DNA of 64,000 bases from Lachnospiraceae bacterium MA2020. Its GTDB lineage: Bacteria; Bacillota; Clostridia; Lachnospirales; Lachnospiraceae. The notes beneath the pieces are model-generated. The model ran no database searches, had not been told where the DNA came from, and saw only the letters and a program-made list of their open reading frames with translations. Location of the stretch: positions 124,001 to 188,000 of the forward strand of contig JQKK01000005.1 of assembly GCA_000746015.1 (NCBI GenBank), read 5' to 3'. The position numbers were made by a program, and so were the translations under genes. Positions 1 to 9,602 of this stretch are shown one piece after another; positions within the stretch are counted from its first letter, which is position 1, and every line of letters starts with the position of its first letter.

Positions 1-1829
1 TCTACTGTTCCAATCTTGCTGATCATATCACTTACAATATCACTGGTTGCATCAAGGTTTTTGAAGATATCTTCAAAAGTATCTCCTGCAGTATCAACGG
101 CTTTCATATTGGTATCGATCTCTTTCATATTTGATTGAGATTTATTTGAAAGCTGCTCGATCTGAAGTGTTATATCTTTAATGATCTCTGATATCTGTTG
201 AGTTGAGCTTGCACTGTTTTGAGCAAGCTGTCCGATTTCCTGAGCGACAACGGCAAAGCCCCTGCCGGCTTCACCGGCTCTTGCCGCTTCGATAGAAGCA
301 TTTAAGGACAAAAGATTTGTCTGCCCGGAGATTTCATTGATCATATCAACGATAGAGTTGATTTTCTGAGCAGAATCACCGACGGTAATGACAACCTCAT
401 TCATATCATCAATTGATTTTGCAATACCGGTCATTCCGTTCTGTACAACTTTCATATCATGTTGTCCCTCTTTTGCCTTGGTTACAAGTGCAGACATGGT
501 ATCCTTTGTCTGCTGGCTGTTTGAGGACAGATTGGCTACTTCCTGTGCAAGATTAGTTGCCTGATTTGCCAGATCTGTAACTGCATTTGCCATGTCGTCC
601 ATAGCACCATTGATTTGCTGCATTGCCCTTAGCTGTTCACCAGCCTGCATATTCAAATCACTTGATGCATTCTGAGAATTCGATGCCTCGTCTGCCAGAT
701 TTAGAGAAACATCCTTGATCTCCAAAAGAGTTTTTCGCATTTTGTCTACATAATCAAGCATGTTGTTATTCATTACAGCAATTTCATTAGTTCCATTGTC
801 TTTTTGTATTTCCACAGTAAAATCACCCTGAGCAATGCGTGTGATATTATCAGTGAGATTTCTTACAGGTCTTGTTATCATTATCCCTATAAGCTGTGAC
901 AGAGCGATAGCAATACCGAGCAGGATTACTAATGCGATGATGATGCTGATTATAATAAACTTATACAATGGAGCCAGGACATCATTTACCTTGACAAACG
1001 ATGCAAGAAACCAGTTTGTGTTGTTAACCACATCTATAGAAACATAATAATCTGAGCCATCGGTTCCACGAAGTGTAAATACATCGTCGCGTCCACCGGA
1101 AGTGGTTATTTTTGATATTTCCTGTATAAAATTATCGTTAGGATATTCTGATACATCTTTGCCGATTTGATCCTGTGCCGGAGATGCAATCATAATAGTC
1201 CCATCAAACATCATAGTTGATCCGGTTCCAAGAGGTTTATAGGCACTTGCTCTTGCAGAAATTCCTTTAAGACTTATATCAGCGGACATGACACCACTTC
1301 GCCCATCTGATAGTTCGACTTTACGCGAGCCACATACAACCATCTGACCGGTTGTCAGATCCACAGAAGGAGGACCAAGGAAAATGGAAGTCGAATTTGA
1401 TCCGTTTTTGTACCAGGCTCTGGTCGTAGGATCATAGTCGGCATCGGGTACCCATCCACTTCCGTCATAAAAAGAATCCTTTCCAAACGCAATGTAGAGG
1501 TCACTGACAACATCGGGATTTTTGGCCATGCCGGGCTCTAAAGCTTTCAGTATGTCAGCATCGGTGCTGTAAGAGGAAACTGAAAAAGTATCAGCAAATC
1601 CATCATAATAGTCAATGATACCTTCCATATCTCCGGCTATATCAGCGGCATTTTTCTTAGCCTCTTGCTTTAATCCGTTAGTTGCTTCTTCAACAATAAC
1701 GTCTTTAGCTCTAAGAGAAATAAATAAAGCAACTATAGCAATCGCTATGAATATAGTTGGAATAATTACAGACAACAACTGAGTGCTGATGCGCTTGGCA
1801 TTAGCTTTAGACTTAGTTCTATTTGACAT
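1..1829 (-). CDS. Methyl-accepting chemotaxis protein (3' end outside window)
   Basis: Membrane chemoreceptor that would sense an extracellular ligand and signal to CheA/CheW. The reverse strand translates from an ATG at 1829, preceded by GAGGGG, into a short basic N-terminus, a first membrane helix (about residues 12-35), a long extracytoplasmic dCache-like region, a second membrane helix (about 290-310), a HAMP-like segment, and the signalling hairpin with the highly conserved tip ([20 protein letters not shown]). The frame stays open to the window edge, so the last part is missing. It is transcribed divergently from another receptor at 2115, and a near-perfect flagellar sigma promoter lies upstream. 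The family call is certain; the ligand cannot be inferred. Confidence 0.96.
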   Translation of the reverse strand, partial: MSNRTKSKANAKRISTQLLSVIIPTIFIAIAIVALFISLRAKDVIVEEATNGLKQEAKKNAADIAGDMEGIIDYYDGFADTFSVSSYSTDADILKALEPGMAKNPDVVSDLYIAFGKDSFYDGSGWVPDADYDPTTRAWYKNGSNSTSIFLGPPSVDLTTGQMVVCGSRKVELSDGRSGVMSADISLKGISARASAYKPLGTGSTMMFDGTIMIASPAQDQIGKDVSEYPNDNFIQEISKITTSGGRDDVFTLRGTDGSDYYVSIDVVNNTNWFLASFVKVNDVLAPLYKFIIISIIIALVILLGIAIALSQLIGIMITRPVRNLTDNITRIAQGDFTVEIQKDNGTNEIAVMNNNMLDYVDKMRKTLLEIKDVSLNLADEASNSQNASSDLNMQAGEQLRAMQQINGAMDDMANAVTDLANQATNLAQEVANLSSNSQQTKDTMSALVTKAKEGQHDMKVVQNGMTGIAKSIDDMNEVVITVGDSAQKINSIVDMINEISGQTNLLSLNASIEAARAGEAGRGFAVVAQEIGQLAQNSASSTQQISEIIKDITLQIEQLSNKSQSNMKEIDTNMKAVDTAGDTFEDIFKNLDATSDIVSDMISKIGTV

Positions 1830-1882
1830 AGTTACCCCTCAAACTTTCATCATAATACCACTAAAAAGCTTCTATAAACTTA

Positions 1883-1909
1883 TTATCGGCTGAATTATTT
1901 CATTATTTA
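1883..1909 (-). promoter_or_regulatory. SigD/sigma-28-type promoter of the leftward receptor
   Basis: Reading leftward, TAAA (1909-1906) is separated by exactly 15 bases from GCCGATAA (1890-1883), which matches the flagellar sigma factor consensus. It lies about 55 bases upstream of the receptor ATG at 1829. Confidence 0.85.
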
Positions 1910-1989
1910 TATGAAAGTATGTATATTTTTCGATTCAATAATTTTAAATCAATAATACTTTCTGTCCTTCTTTTTAGACAAGATTAAGG

Positions 1990-2017
1990 TAAATTACACT
2001 CAATTTTTTGCCGATAA
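1990..2017 (+). promoter_or_regulatory. SigD/sigma-28-type promoter of the rightward receptor
   Basis: TAAA at 1990-1993 is followed after 16 bases by GCCGATAA at 2010-2017. Spacing is one base longer than in the divergent promoter at 1883-1909. It precedes the receptor gene at 2115 by about 100 bases, so both receptors are predicted to be co-regulated with flagellar late genes. Confidence 0.75.
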
Positions 2018-2114
2018 ATAAAATGTGGGAGTGTGGATACAAGCTTGAAAAGGTTTACATAAATTAAAGTTGGGGTTGGTTTAGTAACTATAGATGGGGT
2101 TGTAGGAGGTTACT

Positions 2115-4160
2115 ATGGCAAATAATACTTCGGATGTGAAAACAAATGTAAAACGTAAGAATTACCGGGGACTCGCAGGAGTTATACTGATCAGAGTCAT
2201 ACCTGTTTTAGTAGTCATAGTATTTCTCGTTTTTACGATGCTTTATGTAAATATTAAAAAGAGTTATTCAAATCAGATAGTTAAGCGTATGAATACAGAG
2301 GCGTCAAGCGTCTGCAACAAGGTCGAGGTATGGAGTAATGAGGCTATGGCTGTACTTAATGCAGTAGCTGAACAGATAGGTCACGGGTATCTTGGCGATA
2401 GTCAAAATATGGTCGAGTATATGAAAGAGGTCAAGGAGACTATCATATCCGGCAGTAATGGAATATATGTAGTATATGATGATGGAACCACCATATCTTA
2501 TGATGGGGAGGAAAGTTTTCCTGAGTATGCGGAAGAGGACTGGTATAAATTTGGACGCACCTGTGATAAGGCGGCTTTTGATGAAAGCTCATATTATACC
2601 CAGGATGGGATAAATGAGTATACAGCAACTTGTGCAAAAAATATTAAAGATAAAGACGGAAATGTAATTGGTATAGTTGCAACAGACCTAAGGTTTTCTA
2701 CAATTAGAGATATGGTTGATACTATGAGCAAGGATCTTAACGCGTCCTTCCTGCTTATAGATACTAAGGGTGGAATGGTCATAGCCGCAAGTGAAGGTGA
2801 CTATGAAGGAGTAATGCAGGATGATATTAAAGATCCGTTTCTCAAAAATCTTCATGATGGCTATGAAGAAAATGTAAAACATAAAACAATTAACACTATA
2901 AGAGGAAAGTATGTAATCACAACAAGCAGTGTAAACGGAACTGAGTGGATACTTATCCTTTATGAAGACTATGAAACAGCTTATGGCCCTATGATAAGTG
3001 TTGTAATGCTACTCAATTTTACAGCACTGATAGTATTCCTTGCAATTGCACTACTGGTTTCACGTGCAGTCAGCAAGCCAATGAAACAGCTGCGCAGGAC
3101 AACTAATGATATTGTGAAGATCTCTAAGGGCGATCTGACACTAAACTTTAGTAAAGAGCATAAGGGACCTGATAACGAGATAACAGATATCAATGCAAGT
3201 CTGCATGATTACATAGAGACGATGAATTTGATAATTACTGAAGTAAACGACACTTCTGACAGCCTGCAGCGTCATGCGCAGGATTTTGACGAGCTTGCTA
3301 CAGGAATGAATGAGTCGACAACTACAGAGAAAAATTCGCTCGAAGATCTTTCTGCAGAGATGCATAACATAAATGAGTCAATACAGAAGTTGTCTGAAGA
3401 GTCAGAGAAGCTTTCCAAGATTGCTGAAGAAACTGCAACTTCCAGCAGTGAGGCGAAGGTTCACATGGATACTGTGCAGACCGACTCTGAGGAGACAGCG
3501 GACAATCTCAATCAGGTTACGGAGAGAATGCATATTGCTCAGAAGTCAATGGATGAGCTTGTGTCACACGTTTCGAATGTTGAAAATTCTGCTGAGAAGA
3601 TATCTTCGATCACATCTGTTATCAAGGATATTGCATCTCAGACAAACCTGCTTTCATTAAATGCATCTATCGAGGCAGCTAGAGCCGGAGAGGCAGGACG
3701 AGGCTTTGCAGTAGTTGCGGATGAGATCAAGCAGCTGGCTGAAACAAGTAACGAAAATGCAGGAATGATTGAAAATCTTGTAAGCAATATTTCAGACCTG
3801 ATGTCAAAGACAGGCAGTGCCACAAGGAAGAGTGCAGATGATATCGCCAATGGCGTGCAGATACTTGAAAAGATAGTAGGAGCTTATGGTCAGACAGTAG
3901 TACAGGTAAAGGCTACCGGTGAGCAGATCAACAAGATGCTTGCAAATGCTAAGGAAGTTGACGAGATATCCGGCAGGATGGCTGAGGCTACCGCAGTACA
4001 GGCAAAAGGAACTGAGACGATACTTGCGAGCACGCTTGAAATCGAGCAGATGGTAGAGGAGGCTCAGCAACAGAGCATCAATCTTAAAGAAGGAGCAGGT
4101 AATCTTAGCAGGTTGTCCGATGATCTGCAGGAAAAGATGGATTTTTTCAAAGTCAGATAA
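2115..4160 (+). CDS. Methyl-accepting chemotaxis protein
   Basis: Chemoreceptor of 681 residues, in the inner membrane, signalling to the CheA/CheW complex. Visible order: basic N-terminus, first membrane helix (about 25-45), extracytoplasmic Cache-type sensor with the usual WY and YxDG-like patches, second membrane helix (about 295-315), HAMP (about 320-375), then a long coiled-coil signalling domain with the conserved tip [20 protein letters not shown] (about 515-535). AGGAGG lies 5 bases before the ATG. The gene is divergent from the receptor at 1-1829 and shares its promoter type. The sensor domains of the two differ, so their ligands probably differ. Confidence 0.97.
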   Translation: MANNTSDVKTNVKRKNYRGLAGVILIRVIPVLVVIVFLVFTMLYVNIKKSYSNQIVKRMNTEASSVCNKVEVWSNEAMAVLNAVAEQIGHGYLGDSQNMVEYMKEVKETIISGSNGIYVVYDDGTTISYDGEESFPEYAEEDWYKFGRTCDKAAFDESSYYTQDGINEYTATCAKNIKDKDGNVIGIVATDLRFSTIRDMVDTMSKDLNASFLLIDTKGGMVIAASEGDYEGVMQDDIKDPFLKNLHDGYEENVKHKTINTIRGKYVITTSSVNGTEWILILYEDYETAYGPMISVVMLLNFTALIVFLAIALLVSRAVSKPMKQLRRTTNDIVKISKGDLTLNFSKEHKGPDNEITDINASLHDYIETMNLIITEVNDTSDSLQRHAQDFDELATGMNESTTTEKNSLEDLSAEMHNINESIQKLSEESEKLSKIAEETATSSSEAKVHMDTVQTDSEETADNLNQVTERMHIAQKSMDELVSHVSNVENSAEKISSITSVIKDIASQTNLLSLNASIEAARAGEAGRGFAVVADEIKQLAETSNENAGMIENLVSNISDLMSKTGSATRKSADDIANGVQILEKIVGAYGQTVVQVKATGEQINKMLANAKEVDEISGRMAEATAVQAKGTETILASTLEIEQMVEEAQQQSINLKEGAGNLSRLSDDLQEKMDFFKVR

Positions 4161-4177
4161 AATTTTATAAAATACAG

Positions 4178-4218
4178 ATCGGCTGTGAATACTGGTTTTT
4201 CAAGTATTCACAGCCGAT
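4178..4218. terminator. Shared hairpin between convergent genes
   Basis: A perfect 16-bp stem (4178-4193 with 4203-4218) around a 9-base loop lies between the receptor stop at 4160 and the convergent MATE stop at 4225. It lacks a strong T-run on either side, but its place suggests a bidirectional terminator. Confidence 0.75.
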
Positions 4219-4224
4219 TATCAT

Positions 4225-5574
4225 TTATAATTTGAGTATTCGTTTTTGTTTCCAATGGAAGTAGATTATAAATAAAATTCCGCAGGTTATCCATGTCATA
4301 GGATAGCAGCTGAGTATTTGGGTAAGTGTGCCGTTTGGTACGATCCATTTGATCCACACAATTCTGAAAAGGCAGGTGCCGCAGAGTGTGATGATTGTCG
4401 GCACAAGCACAGTTCCTTCCGCCTGAAGTACGGCGGCATAAACTTCGACAAATACAAATGCCCAGTATCCTTTTGCAAGGAGATTGATAATAGTAGTACC
4501 GATAGAGGTAACTTCGCTGTCAGTAGTGAAGATTGAAAGCAGCTGATGGCTTCCGAGCACCATGGCAGCAGTCATAAGTACCGCGGAGAACATACACATC
4601 ACAAGGGTAATATTTGTTCCCTTGCGGATACGGTCAAACTTGTGCGCTCCATAATTCTGCCCGACAAACGTAGTGATCGCAATACCAAAGGCGCTGTAAA
4701 CGAGCCAGATTATCGCATCGATCTTTCCGGTAGCTCCCCATGCGGCAACTGTATCAACACCAAGTGCATTAAGAGAAACCTGTATAAGTATATTTGAGAT
4801 ATTGTAAAGACTTGACTGTATGCCGCTTGGAAGGCCGAGGCGGAGCATGTTGTCAAGTATACGTGTCTCAAAACGGATACGTTTAAGGTCAAGCTGCAGC
4901 AAAGGTGTCTTTTTGACTAAAAGCCATGTAACAAGTATTGCGCTGATACCCTGGGATATGAGCGTTGCAATGGCGACACCCTTTACTCCAAGCTGCATTA
5001 CCTTTACGAGCAGCATATCAAGCACGATATTTACAAAGCAGCATACCATCAGAATATAAAGAGGTCTCTTGGCATCACCGATGGCTCTGAGTATTGCTGA
5101 GCCAATATTGTAGACAAATACGAAGACAAGTCCAAGAAAATATAGCTGCAGGTAGAGTGTAGAGTTTGGTATAAGTGTTGCAGGAGTATTCATTGCCTTT
5201 AGTATATGAGGAGATGCGAAAAAGCCAAAGGCTCCAAAAACAATTCCTCCGACAATAGCAAATGCGTAGGAAGTATGCAGTGCCAGATCAAGTCGTTTTT
5301 GGTCTTTAGCTCCATAGAACTGTGATATGTAGACCGACGATCCGGCAGACAGTCCTGTGAAAAATCCCACTATGAAATTGATAAACTGAGATGCGGAGCC
5401 GCTTACGCTCGACAGTGCCTCCTTGCCGGCATACCTTCCGACAATGACTGCATCGACAGTATTATATAATTGCTGGAAAAATGTTCCAATTAATATAGGA
5501 AAGAAGAAGATCAGTATCTGCTTCCAGATGACTCCTTCCGTGATGTTGTTTTTTACTTCATTACTGCTATTCAT
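4225..5574 (-). CDS. MATE family multidrug/metabolite exporter
   Basis: Predicted Na+- or H+-driven efflux protein of about 449 residues with roughly twelve hydrophobic helices in two homologous halves. The N-terminal half carries the MatE signature around FPILIGTFFQQLYNTVDAVI and GRYAGKEALSSV; the second half repeats the pattern. I chose the ATG at 5574 because GGAGG sits 8 bases upstream; a longer frame beginning at 5589 would place the start inside that ribosome site. It is a single-gene unit convergent with the receptor gene. The substrate is unknown; polysaccharide-flippase families are less likely given the strong MatE pattern. Confidence 0.93.
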   Translation of the reverse strand: MNSSNEVKNNITEGVIWKQILIFFFPILIGTFFQQLYNTVDAVIVGRYAGKEALSSVSGSASQFINFIVGFFTGLSAGSSVYISQFYGAKDQKRLDLALHTSYAFAIVGGIVFGAFGFFASPHILKAMNTPATLIPNSTLYLQLYFLGLVFVFVYNIGSAILRAIGDAKRPLYILMVCCFVNIVLDMLLVKVMQLGVKGVAIATLISQGISAILVTWLLVKKTPLLQLDLKRIRFETRILDNMLRLGLPSGIQSSLYNISNILIQVSLNALGVDTVAAWGATGKIDAIIWLVYSAFGIAITTFVGQNYGAHKFDRIRKGTNITLVMCMFSAVLMTAAMVLGSHQLLSIFTTDSEVTSIGTTIINLLAKGYWAFVFVEVYAAVLQAEGTVLVPTIITLCGTCLFRIVWIKWIVPNGTLTQILSCYPMTWITCGILFIIYFHWKQKRILKL

Positions 5575-5644
5575 TGCAAAATCCTCCAATGTGCATTATG
5601 CGATTGTAACTCACAAGGCACACGGTTTCAAGAGGAAAAATAAA

Positions 5645-5678
5645 AAAACACCATGAACCGGATAAATTCATGGTGTTT
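5645..5678 (-). terminator. Intrinsic terminator of upp
   Basis: On the reverse strand a stem of at least 11 bp (5667-5677 with 5647-5657) and a 9-base loop is followed by a run of T residues. It lies 19 bases after the upp stop codon. Confidence 0.9.
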
Positions 5679-5696
5679 AACGGTCAATTATGTCAA

Positions 5697-6344
5697 TTAC
5701 TTTGTACCGAAGATACGGTCGCCGGCATCGCCAAGACCTGGGCAGATGTATGCGTTTTCGTTGAGCTCGCGATCAACGTGTCCTACATAGATCTGTATAT
5801 CAGGATGAGCTTCGCTGAGAGCCTTAAGTCCCTCCGGAGCTGCAATGATGCACATAAACTTGATCTTTACGCCACCCTTTTCTTTGATGAAATTGATAGC
5901 ATCGATAGCAGATCCGCCTGTTGCAAGCATAGGATCAGTAACGATGATAGTACGAAGGCTGATAGGAGCCGGAAGCTTACAGTAGTATGAGTGAGGCTTG
6001 TGAGTCTCCTCATCACGGTAAAGACCGATGTGACCAACCTTTGCAGTAGGAAGGAGTGAGAGGATACCGTCTGTCATGCCGAGACCTGCACGGAGGATAG
6101 GCACGACAGCCTGCTTCTTGCCGGCAAGTACAGGAGACATTGTCTTTTCGATAGGTGTTTCTACTTCTACTTCGGTTGTCTCGAGGTCACGCATTGCCTC
6201 GTAGCCCATGAGCATTGCAATCTCGTTTACGAGCTTTCTAAACTCTGCAGTACCTGTTGTTTTGTCACGAAGTCTTGTGATTTTATGCTGAATAAGCGGG
6301 TGATTGAGAACTTCAACGTTTTTTAGGTTTGTGAAATCTTCCAT
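5697..6344 (-). CDS. upp: Uracil phosphoribosyltransferase
   Basis: Pyrimidine salvage enzyme making UMP from uracil and PRPP in the cytosol. The 215-residue product is of normal family length and shows the PRPP-binding loop [12 protein letters not shown] (about 126-137), the uracil-binding region near [11 protein letters not shown] close to the C-terminus, and the expected N-terminal [17 protein letters not shown]. Start ATG at 6344 has AAAGGAC 7 bases upstream. It is monocistronic with its own terminator and is divergent from ptsH across a 306-base intergenic region. Confidence 0.98.
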   Translation of the reverse strand: MEDFTNLKNVEVLNHPLIQHKITRLRDKTTGTAEFRKLVNEIAMLMGYEAMRDLETTEVEVETPIEKTMSPVLAGKKQAVVPILRAGLGMTDGILSLLPTAKVGHIGLYRDEETHKPHSYYCKLPAPISLRTIIVTDPMLATGGSAIDAINFIKEKGGVKIKFMCIIAAPEGLKALSEAHPDIQIYVGHVDRELNENAYICPGLGDAGDRIFGTK

Positions 6345-6568
6345 TGTTATGTCCTTTCGATTATTACATTTATAGTATTGTAACGTTTATACAGAGCAAG
6401 GTCAACCTAAAGATTGCTACAGTGAAAACTAACTAAAAATATTTTTGTATATGACCTATTTGACGGAAAAGACGACTGTTTTTAATGCAAATAGCACAAA
6501 AACAACTTTGAAATCATTAAAAAAATGTTTGAATTGGCATAAATGTGCATAAAGAATTGTTTTTATTT

Positions 6569-6577
6569 TGATATAAT
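6569..6577 (+). promoter_or_regulatory. Extended -10 promoter of ptsHI
   Basis: TGATATAAT (TG-N-TATAAT) lies about 75 bases upstream of ptsH in the AT-rich divergent region with upp. No good -35 box at the usual distance is seen, which fits an extended -10 promoter. Confidence 0.6.
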
Positions 6578-6650
6578 GCTACAATAGCTATTAAGTATGT
6601 CCGTGTCAAGATAGACATTGGTAATCTTTTTATAGGTAAAGGAGAAAATT

Positions 6651-6908
6651 ATGCAGACATTTGAGTACAAAATCACAGACGAAGTAGGACTTCACGCACG
6701 CCCAGCAGGACTTCTTGTAAAGTGCGCTAAGCAGTACAAGAGCGACATCAAGGTAGAGTACAATGGTAAGTCAGCTAGCGCAAAGGCACTTATGGCTATC
6801 ATGGCTATGGGTATCATGAAGGATGCTGTTGTAACTGTTAGTGTTGATGGTGAGGATGAGCAGGAAGCTTTCGACGGCGTTAAGAAGTTCATGGAAGAAA
6901 ACCTCTAA
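6651..6908 (+). CDS. ptsH: Phosphocarrier protein HPr
   Basis: Relay protein of the phosphotransferase system, passing phosphate from enzyme I to EII sugar permeases. The 85 residues align end to end with HPr; the catalytic His15 sits in GLHARPAG, as expected. The segment that normally reads K-S-I-M, with the regulatory Ser46 phosphorylated by HPr kinase, here reads K-A-L-M, so position 46 is alanine. That substitution would prevent the classical Ser-P-HPr/CcpA signal through this protein (inference). It is followed after 15 bases by ptsI, and AAAGGAGA precedes the start. Confidence 0.97.
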   Translation: MQTFEYKITDEVGLHARPAGLLVKCAKQYKSDIKVEYNGKSASAKALMAIMAMGIMKDAVVTVSVDGEDEQEAFDGVKKFMEENL

Positions 6909-6923
6909 GAAGGAGCGGAGCTA

Positions 6924-8537
6924 ATGGAACGCTATACTGGTAAAAAGATTTACGAAGGAATAGCAATCGGACGAATTGCCTGGCTTGGAAAGAAGGAGCA
7001 GGTAGTCGAAAGAAAGCATATAGAGGACTGTGAAGCAGAGAAGAAGCGCTATGAGGAAGCTAGAAATATCGCTATAGATCAGCTTCGTGCTCTCTATGAG
7101 AAAACAAAGAAAGAAATCGGTGAAGCTGACGCTGAGATTTTTGATGTTCATGCTATGATGCTTGAAGATGATGGATATAACGATCAGGTCAACAACATCA
7201 TCGACACTCAGAAGATGAACGCAGAGTATGCGGTAGCTGTAACAGGCGACAATCAGGCTGAAGTTTTTGCTTCAATGGAAGACGAGTACTTCAAGGCTCG
7301 TGCCGTTGACGTTAAGGATATCTCAGAGCGTGTAATAAGAATTCTTTCAGGTCAGTCAGAGGCTTCAGTAGATGCTTCTGAGCCATCAATTCTTGTTGCA
7401 GATGATCTTACACCAAGTGAGACTGTACAGCTTGATAAGTCAAAGATCCTTGCTTTCGTTACTCGTAAGGGTTCATCAAACTCTCATACAGCAATCCTTG
7501 CCCGTACCATGAATATACCTGCAGTCATCAATGTTGATGTTCAGGAAGCATGGAATGGCAAGAGAGCTATCCTTGACTCTGACAAGGGATTATTCATAAT
7601 CGATCCTGATGAAGAGACAATGAAGGTTTATGAGGGACTTCTTGAGGAGCAGAATCAGAAAAAGAAGCTTCTCCTTGAGCTTAAGGGTAAGCCAACCGAG
7701 ACTAAGTCCGGCAAGCAGGTTATGCTCTTTGCAAATGTAGGTAATCTTCAGGATATCGCATCTGCACTTCAGTATGATGCAGGCGGTATCGGACTTTTCA
7801 GAAGTGAGTTTATCTATCTTGAGAAGGATACTTATCCAACAGAAGAGGAGCAGTTTGTAATATACCGTAAGGCTGCAGAGCTTATGGGCGGTAAGAAAGT
7901 GATCATCCGTACACTTGATATCGGTGCAGATAAGCAGTGTGATTACTTCGAGCTTGACCATGAGGAAAACCCTGCAATGGGATTCAGAGCTATCAGAATC
8001 TGCCTTAAGAGACCTGAGGTATTCAAGGCACAGCTCAGAGCACTTTTCAGAGCAGCATGCTATGGAAATATCCATATCATGTTCCCTATGATCACTTCTA
8101 TGTCTGAGATGAGTCAGATCAAGAAGATCGTAGAAGAAGTTAAGTCAGAGCTTGACAACGAGGGAATTCCTTACAAGAATGCACCACTTGGTGTCATGAT
8201 CGAGACTCCTGCAGCAGCTATCATTACTGACAGACTTGCTAAGGAAGTAAGCTTCTTCAGTATCGGTACAAACGACCTTACACAGTATACTCTGGCAATT
8301 GACCGTCAGAATGCTGCACTTGAGGATTTCTGTGATGTACACCATGAGGCAGTTCTTCGTCTTATCGAGATGACAGTTGCAAATGCTCACAAGGCTGGCA
8401 TTTGGGCTGGTATCTGTGGAGAGCTTGCAGCAGATACAACTCTTACAGAAGAGTTCATGAGAATGGGTGTTGATGAGCTTTCAGTAGCACCACCTTCAGT
8501 TCTTAAGGTAAGAAAAGCAGTTAGAGATTGTGAATAA
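6924..8537 (+). CDS. ptsI: PTS enzyme I (phosphoenolpyruvate-protein phosphotransferase)
   Basis: Starts the PTS cascade by autophosphorylation from PEP and passing phosphate to HPr. The 537 residues are slightly shorter than the usual 570 but contain all parts: the N-terminal HPr-binding helices, the phosphohistidine segment GSSNSHTAILAR (His about 192), the PEP-binding motif GLFRSEF, the IETPAA and SIGTNDLTQY signatures, and the catalytic cysteine in AGICGELAAD near the C-terminus. AAGGAGC precedes the ATG. It forms an operon with ptsH and ends in a strong terminator. Confidence 0.97.
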   Translation: MERYTGKKIYEGIAIGRIAWLGKKEQVVERKHIEDCEAEKKRYEEARNIAIDQLRALYEKTKKEIGEADAEIFDVHAMMLEDDGYNDQVNNIIDTQKMNAEYAVAVTGDNQAEVFASMEDEYFKARAVDVKDISERVIRILSGQSEASVDASEPSILVADDLTPSETVQLDKSKILAFVTRKGSSNSHTAILARTMNIPAVINVDVQEAWNGKRAILDSDKGLFIIDPDEETMKVYEGLLEEQNQKKKLLLELKGKPTETKSGKQVMLFANVGNLQDIASALQYDAGGIGLFRSEFIYLEKDTYPTEEEQFVIYRKAAELMGGKKVIIRTLDIGADKQCDYFELDHEENPAMGFRAIRICLKRPEVFKAQLRALFRAACYGNIHIMFPMITSMSEMSQIKKIVEEVKSELDNEGIPYKNAPLGVMIETPAAAIITDRLAKEVSFFSIGTNDLTQYTLAIDRQNAALEDFCDVHHEAVLRLIEMTVANAHKAGIWAGICGELAADTTLTEEFMRMGVDELSVAPPSVLKVRKAVRDCE

Positions 8538-8554
8538 CTGTACATAAAATATAA

Positions 8555-8593
8555 AGAGACGCTGTAGATGTAGAGTTTACAGCGTCTCTTTTT
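8555..8593 (+). terminator. Intrinsic terminator of ptsHI
   Basis: A 12-bp stem (8555-8566 with 8578-8589) and an 11-base loop is followed by a T-run, 17 bases after the ptsI stop. Confidence 0.92.
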
Positions 8594-8641
8594 GCGTTTA
8601 CGACGTTGTAGCCTGTAAACGGATATACTAGAAGAAAGTAG

Positions 8642-8770
8642 AGTGCTGCATTATTTAAAGAAGATTATGAAAACGTCGAAATTGAAAATATAATTTTCTT
8701 AGAAATTGATGGTGTTGACAATTTGCTTCTTGATTATGCCAACAAACGCTTATATCGAACGATGGAATAA
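8642..8770 (+). pseudogene. C-terminal fragment of an unidentified protein
   Basis: An open frame without a start codon runs from just after a TAG at 8639 to TAA at 8768-8770 and would encode about 42 protein-like residues, including ENIIFLEIDGVDNLLLDYAN. No start or ribosome site is visible. It lies between the ptsI terminator and the hsdM fragment and probably is debris of earlier recombination at this site. I do not recognise the family. Confidence 0.3.
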
Positions 8771-8806
8771 TATATAATAAAGAGTATAGGAAGGGAGCGT
8801 TTTTAT

Positions 8807-8941
8807 ATGAATAAACAACAGCTTGCAGCTAAAATTTGGGAATCAGCTAATCAGATGAGATCCAAGATTGAAGCTAATGAATACAAGGATTACATACTGG
8901 GCTTTATTTTCTATAAGTTTCTATCTGAAAAAGAGGTGTGA
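8807..8941 (+). pseudogene. Truncated HsdM N-terminus (type I DNA methylase remnant)
   Basis: A 44-residue frame starts at an ATG preceded by AAGGGAG and reads like the N-terminal helical part of type I restriction methylase subunits: QQLAAKIWESANQMRSK followed by YKDYILGFIFYKFLSEK. It then stops immediately before the DUF3990 gene, whose ATG lies 2 bases after the stop. No catalytic part (NPPY) follows. It is either debris of a former type I system or a short leader peptide now used to couple translation of the downstream module. The intact hsdM at 19299 is not its close copy, since its N-terminus differs. Confidence 0.6.
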
Positions 8942-8943
8942 GA

Positions 8944-9591
8944 ATGGCAATAATAACTTTATATCATGGAACTCCTGATAAAATAGTCACACCTACATAT
9001 GGTAAAGGTGATGATAAACATGATTATGGACGAGGCTTTTATTTAACAGAGGACATTGAACTTGCCAAGGAATGGGCGGTTTGTCGGCCTAATGAAGAAA
9101 ATGGATGGGTTCATAAATATGAGCTTGAGACAGAAGGACTGAGCATCCTCGATTTTCAGGAAAAAGATGTGCTTTCATGGCTGGCAGAGTTGATGAAGCA
9201 TAGAGATGCTGCAGACTCAAAAAGGTATCGGGTTTTATCCCGGAAATTCATTGATAAATATGGCATAGATACATCTGCATATGATGTGATAAAGGGATGG
9301 AGAGCTAATGCATCATATTTTTATATAGCAAAAGAGTTTGTGAGAGATAATATTGATATAGATATCCTTGAAGAATTGCTGTCGTTGGGAAGCCTCGGAA
9401 TTCAGTATTGCATTAAAACCGAAAAAGCTTATTCGCATTTGAGAGAGATTCCTGATGATATGAGTATCGTGGATTATCAGCAGTTTAATGATAAGTATAA
9501 CAAGAGAGATATAAATGCCAGACATAAGATGCGGGATTTGGTAGATTCAGATGCAAATAAGGTAACCAAAGTATTCAGCACATTATTTTGA
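8944..9591 (+). CDS. DUF3990 protein, predicted ADP-ribosyltransferase-fold toxin
   Basis: A 215-residue cytosolic protein whose first 60 residues carry the DUF3990 pattern: LYHGTPDKI, then DYGRGFYLTEDIELAKEWA. H-G near the start and the GxGFYLT block are typical of the ADP-ribosyltransferase fold, where they form the NAD+ site. This is family-based inference; no catalytic glutamate can be assigned with confidence. I place the start at ATG 8944 with GAGGTG 5 bases upstream rather than the GTG at 8938. It heads a three-gene unit with a small helical protein and NADAR, which suggests that it is the toxin of an ADP-ribosylation module. Confidence 0.8.
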   Translation: MAIITLYHGTPDKIVTPTYGKGDDKHDYGRGFYLTEDIELAKEWAVCRPNEENGWVHKYELETEGLSILDFQEKDVLSWLAELMKHRDAADSKRYRVLSRKFIDKYGIDTSAYDVIKGWRANASYFYIAKEFVRDNIDIDILEELLSLGSLGIQYCIKTEKAYSHLREIPDDMSIVDYQQFNDKYNKRDINARHKMRDLVDSDANKVTKVFSTLF

Positions 9592-9602
9592 AGGGAAAAA
9601 AG

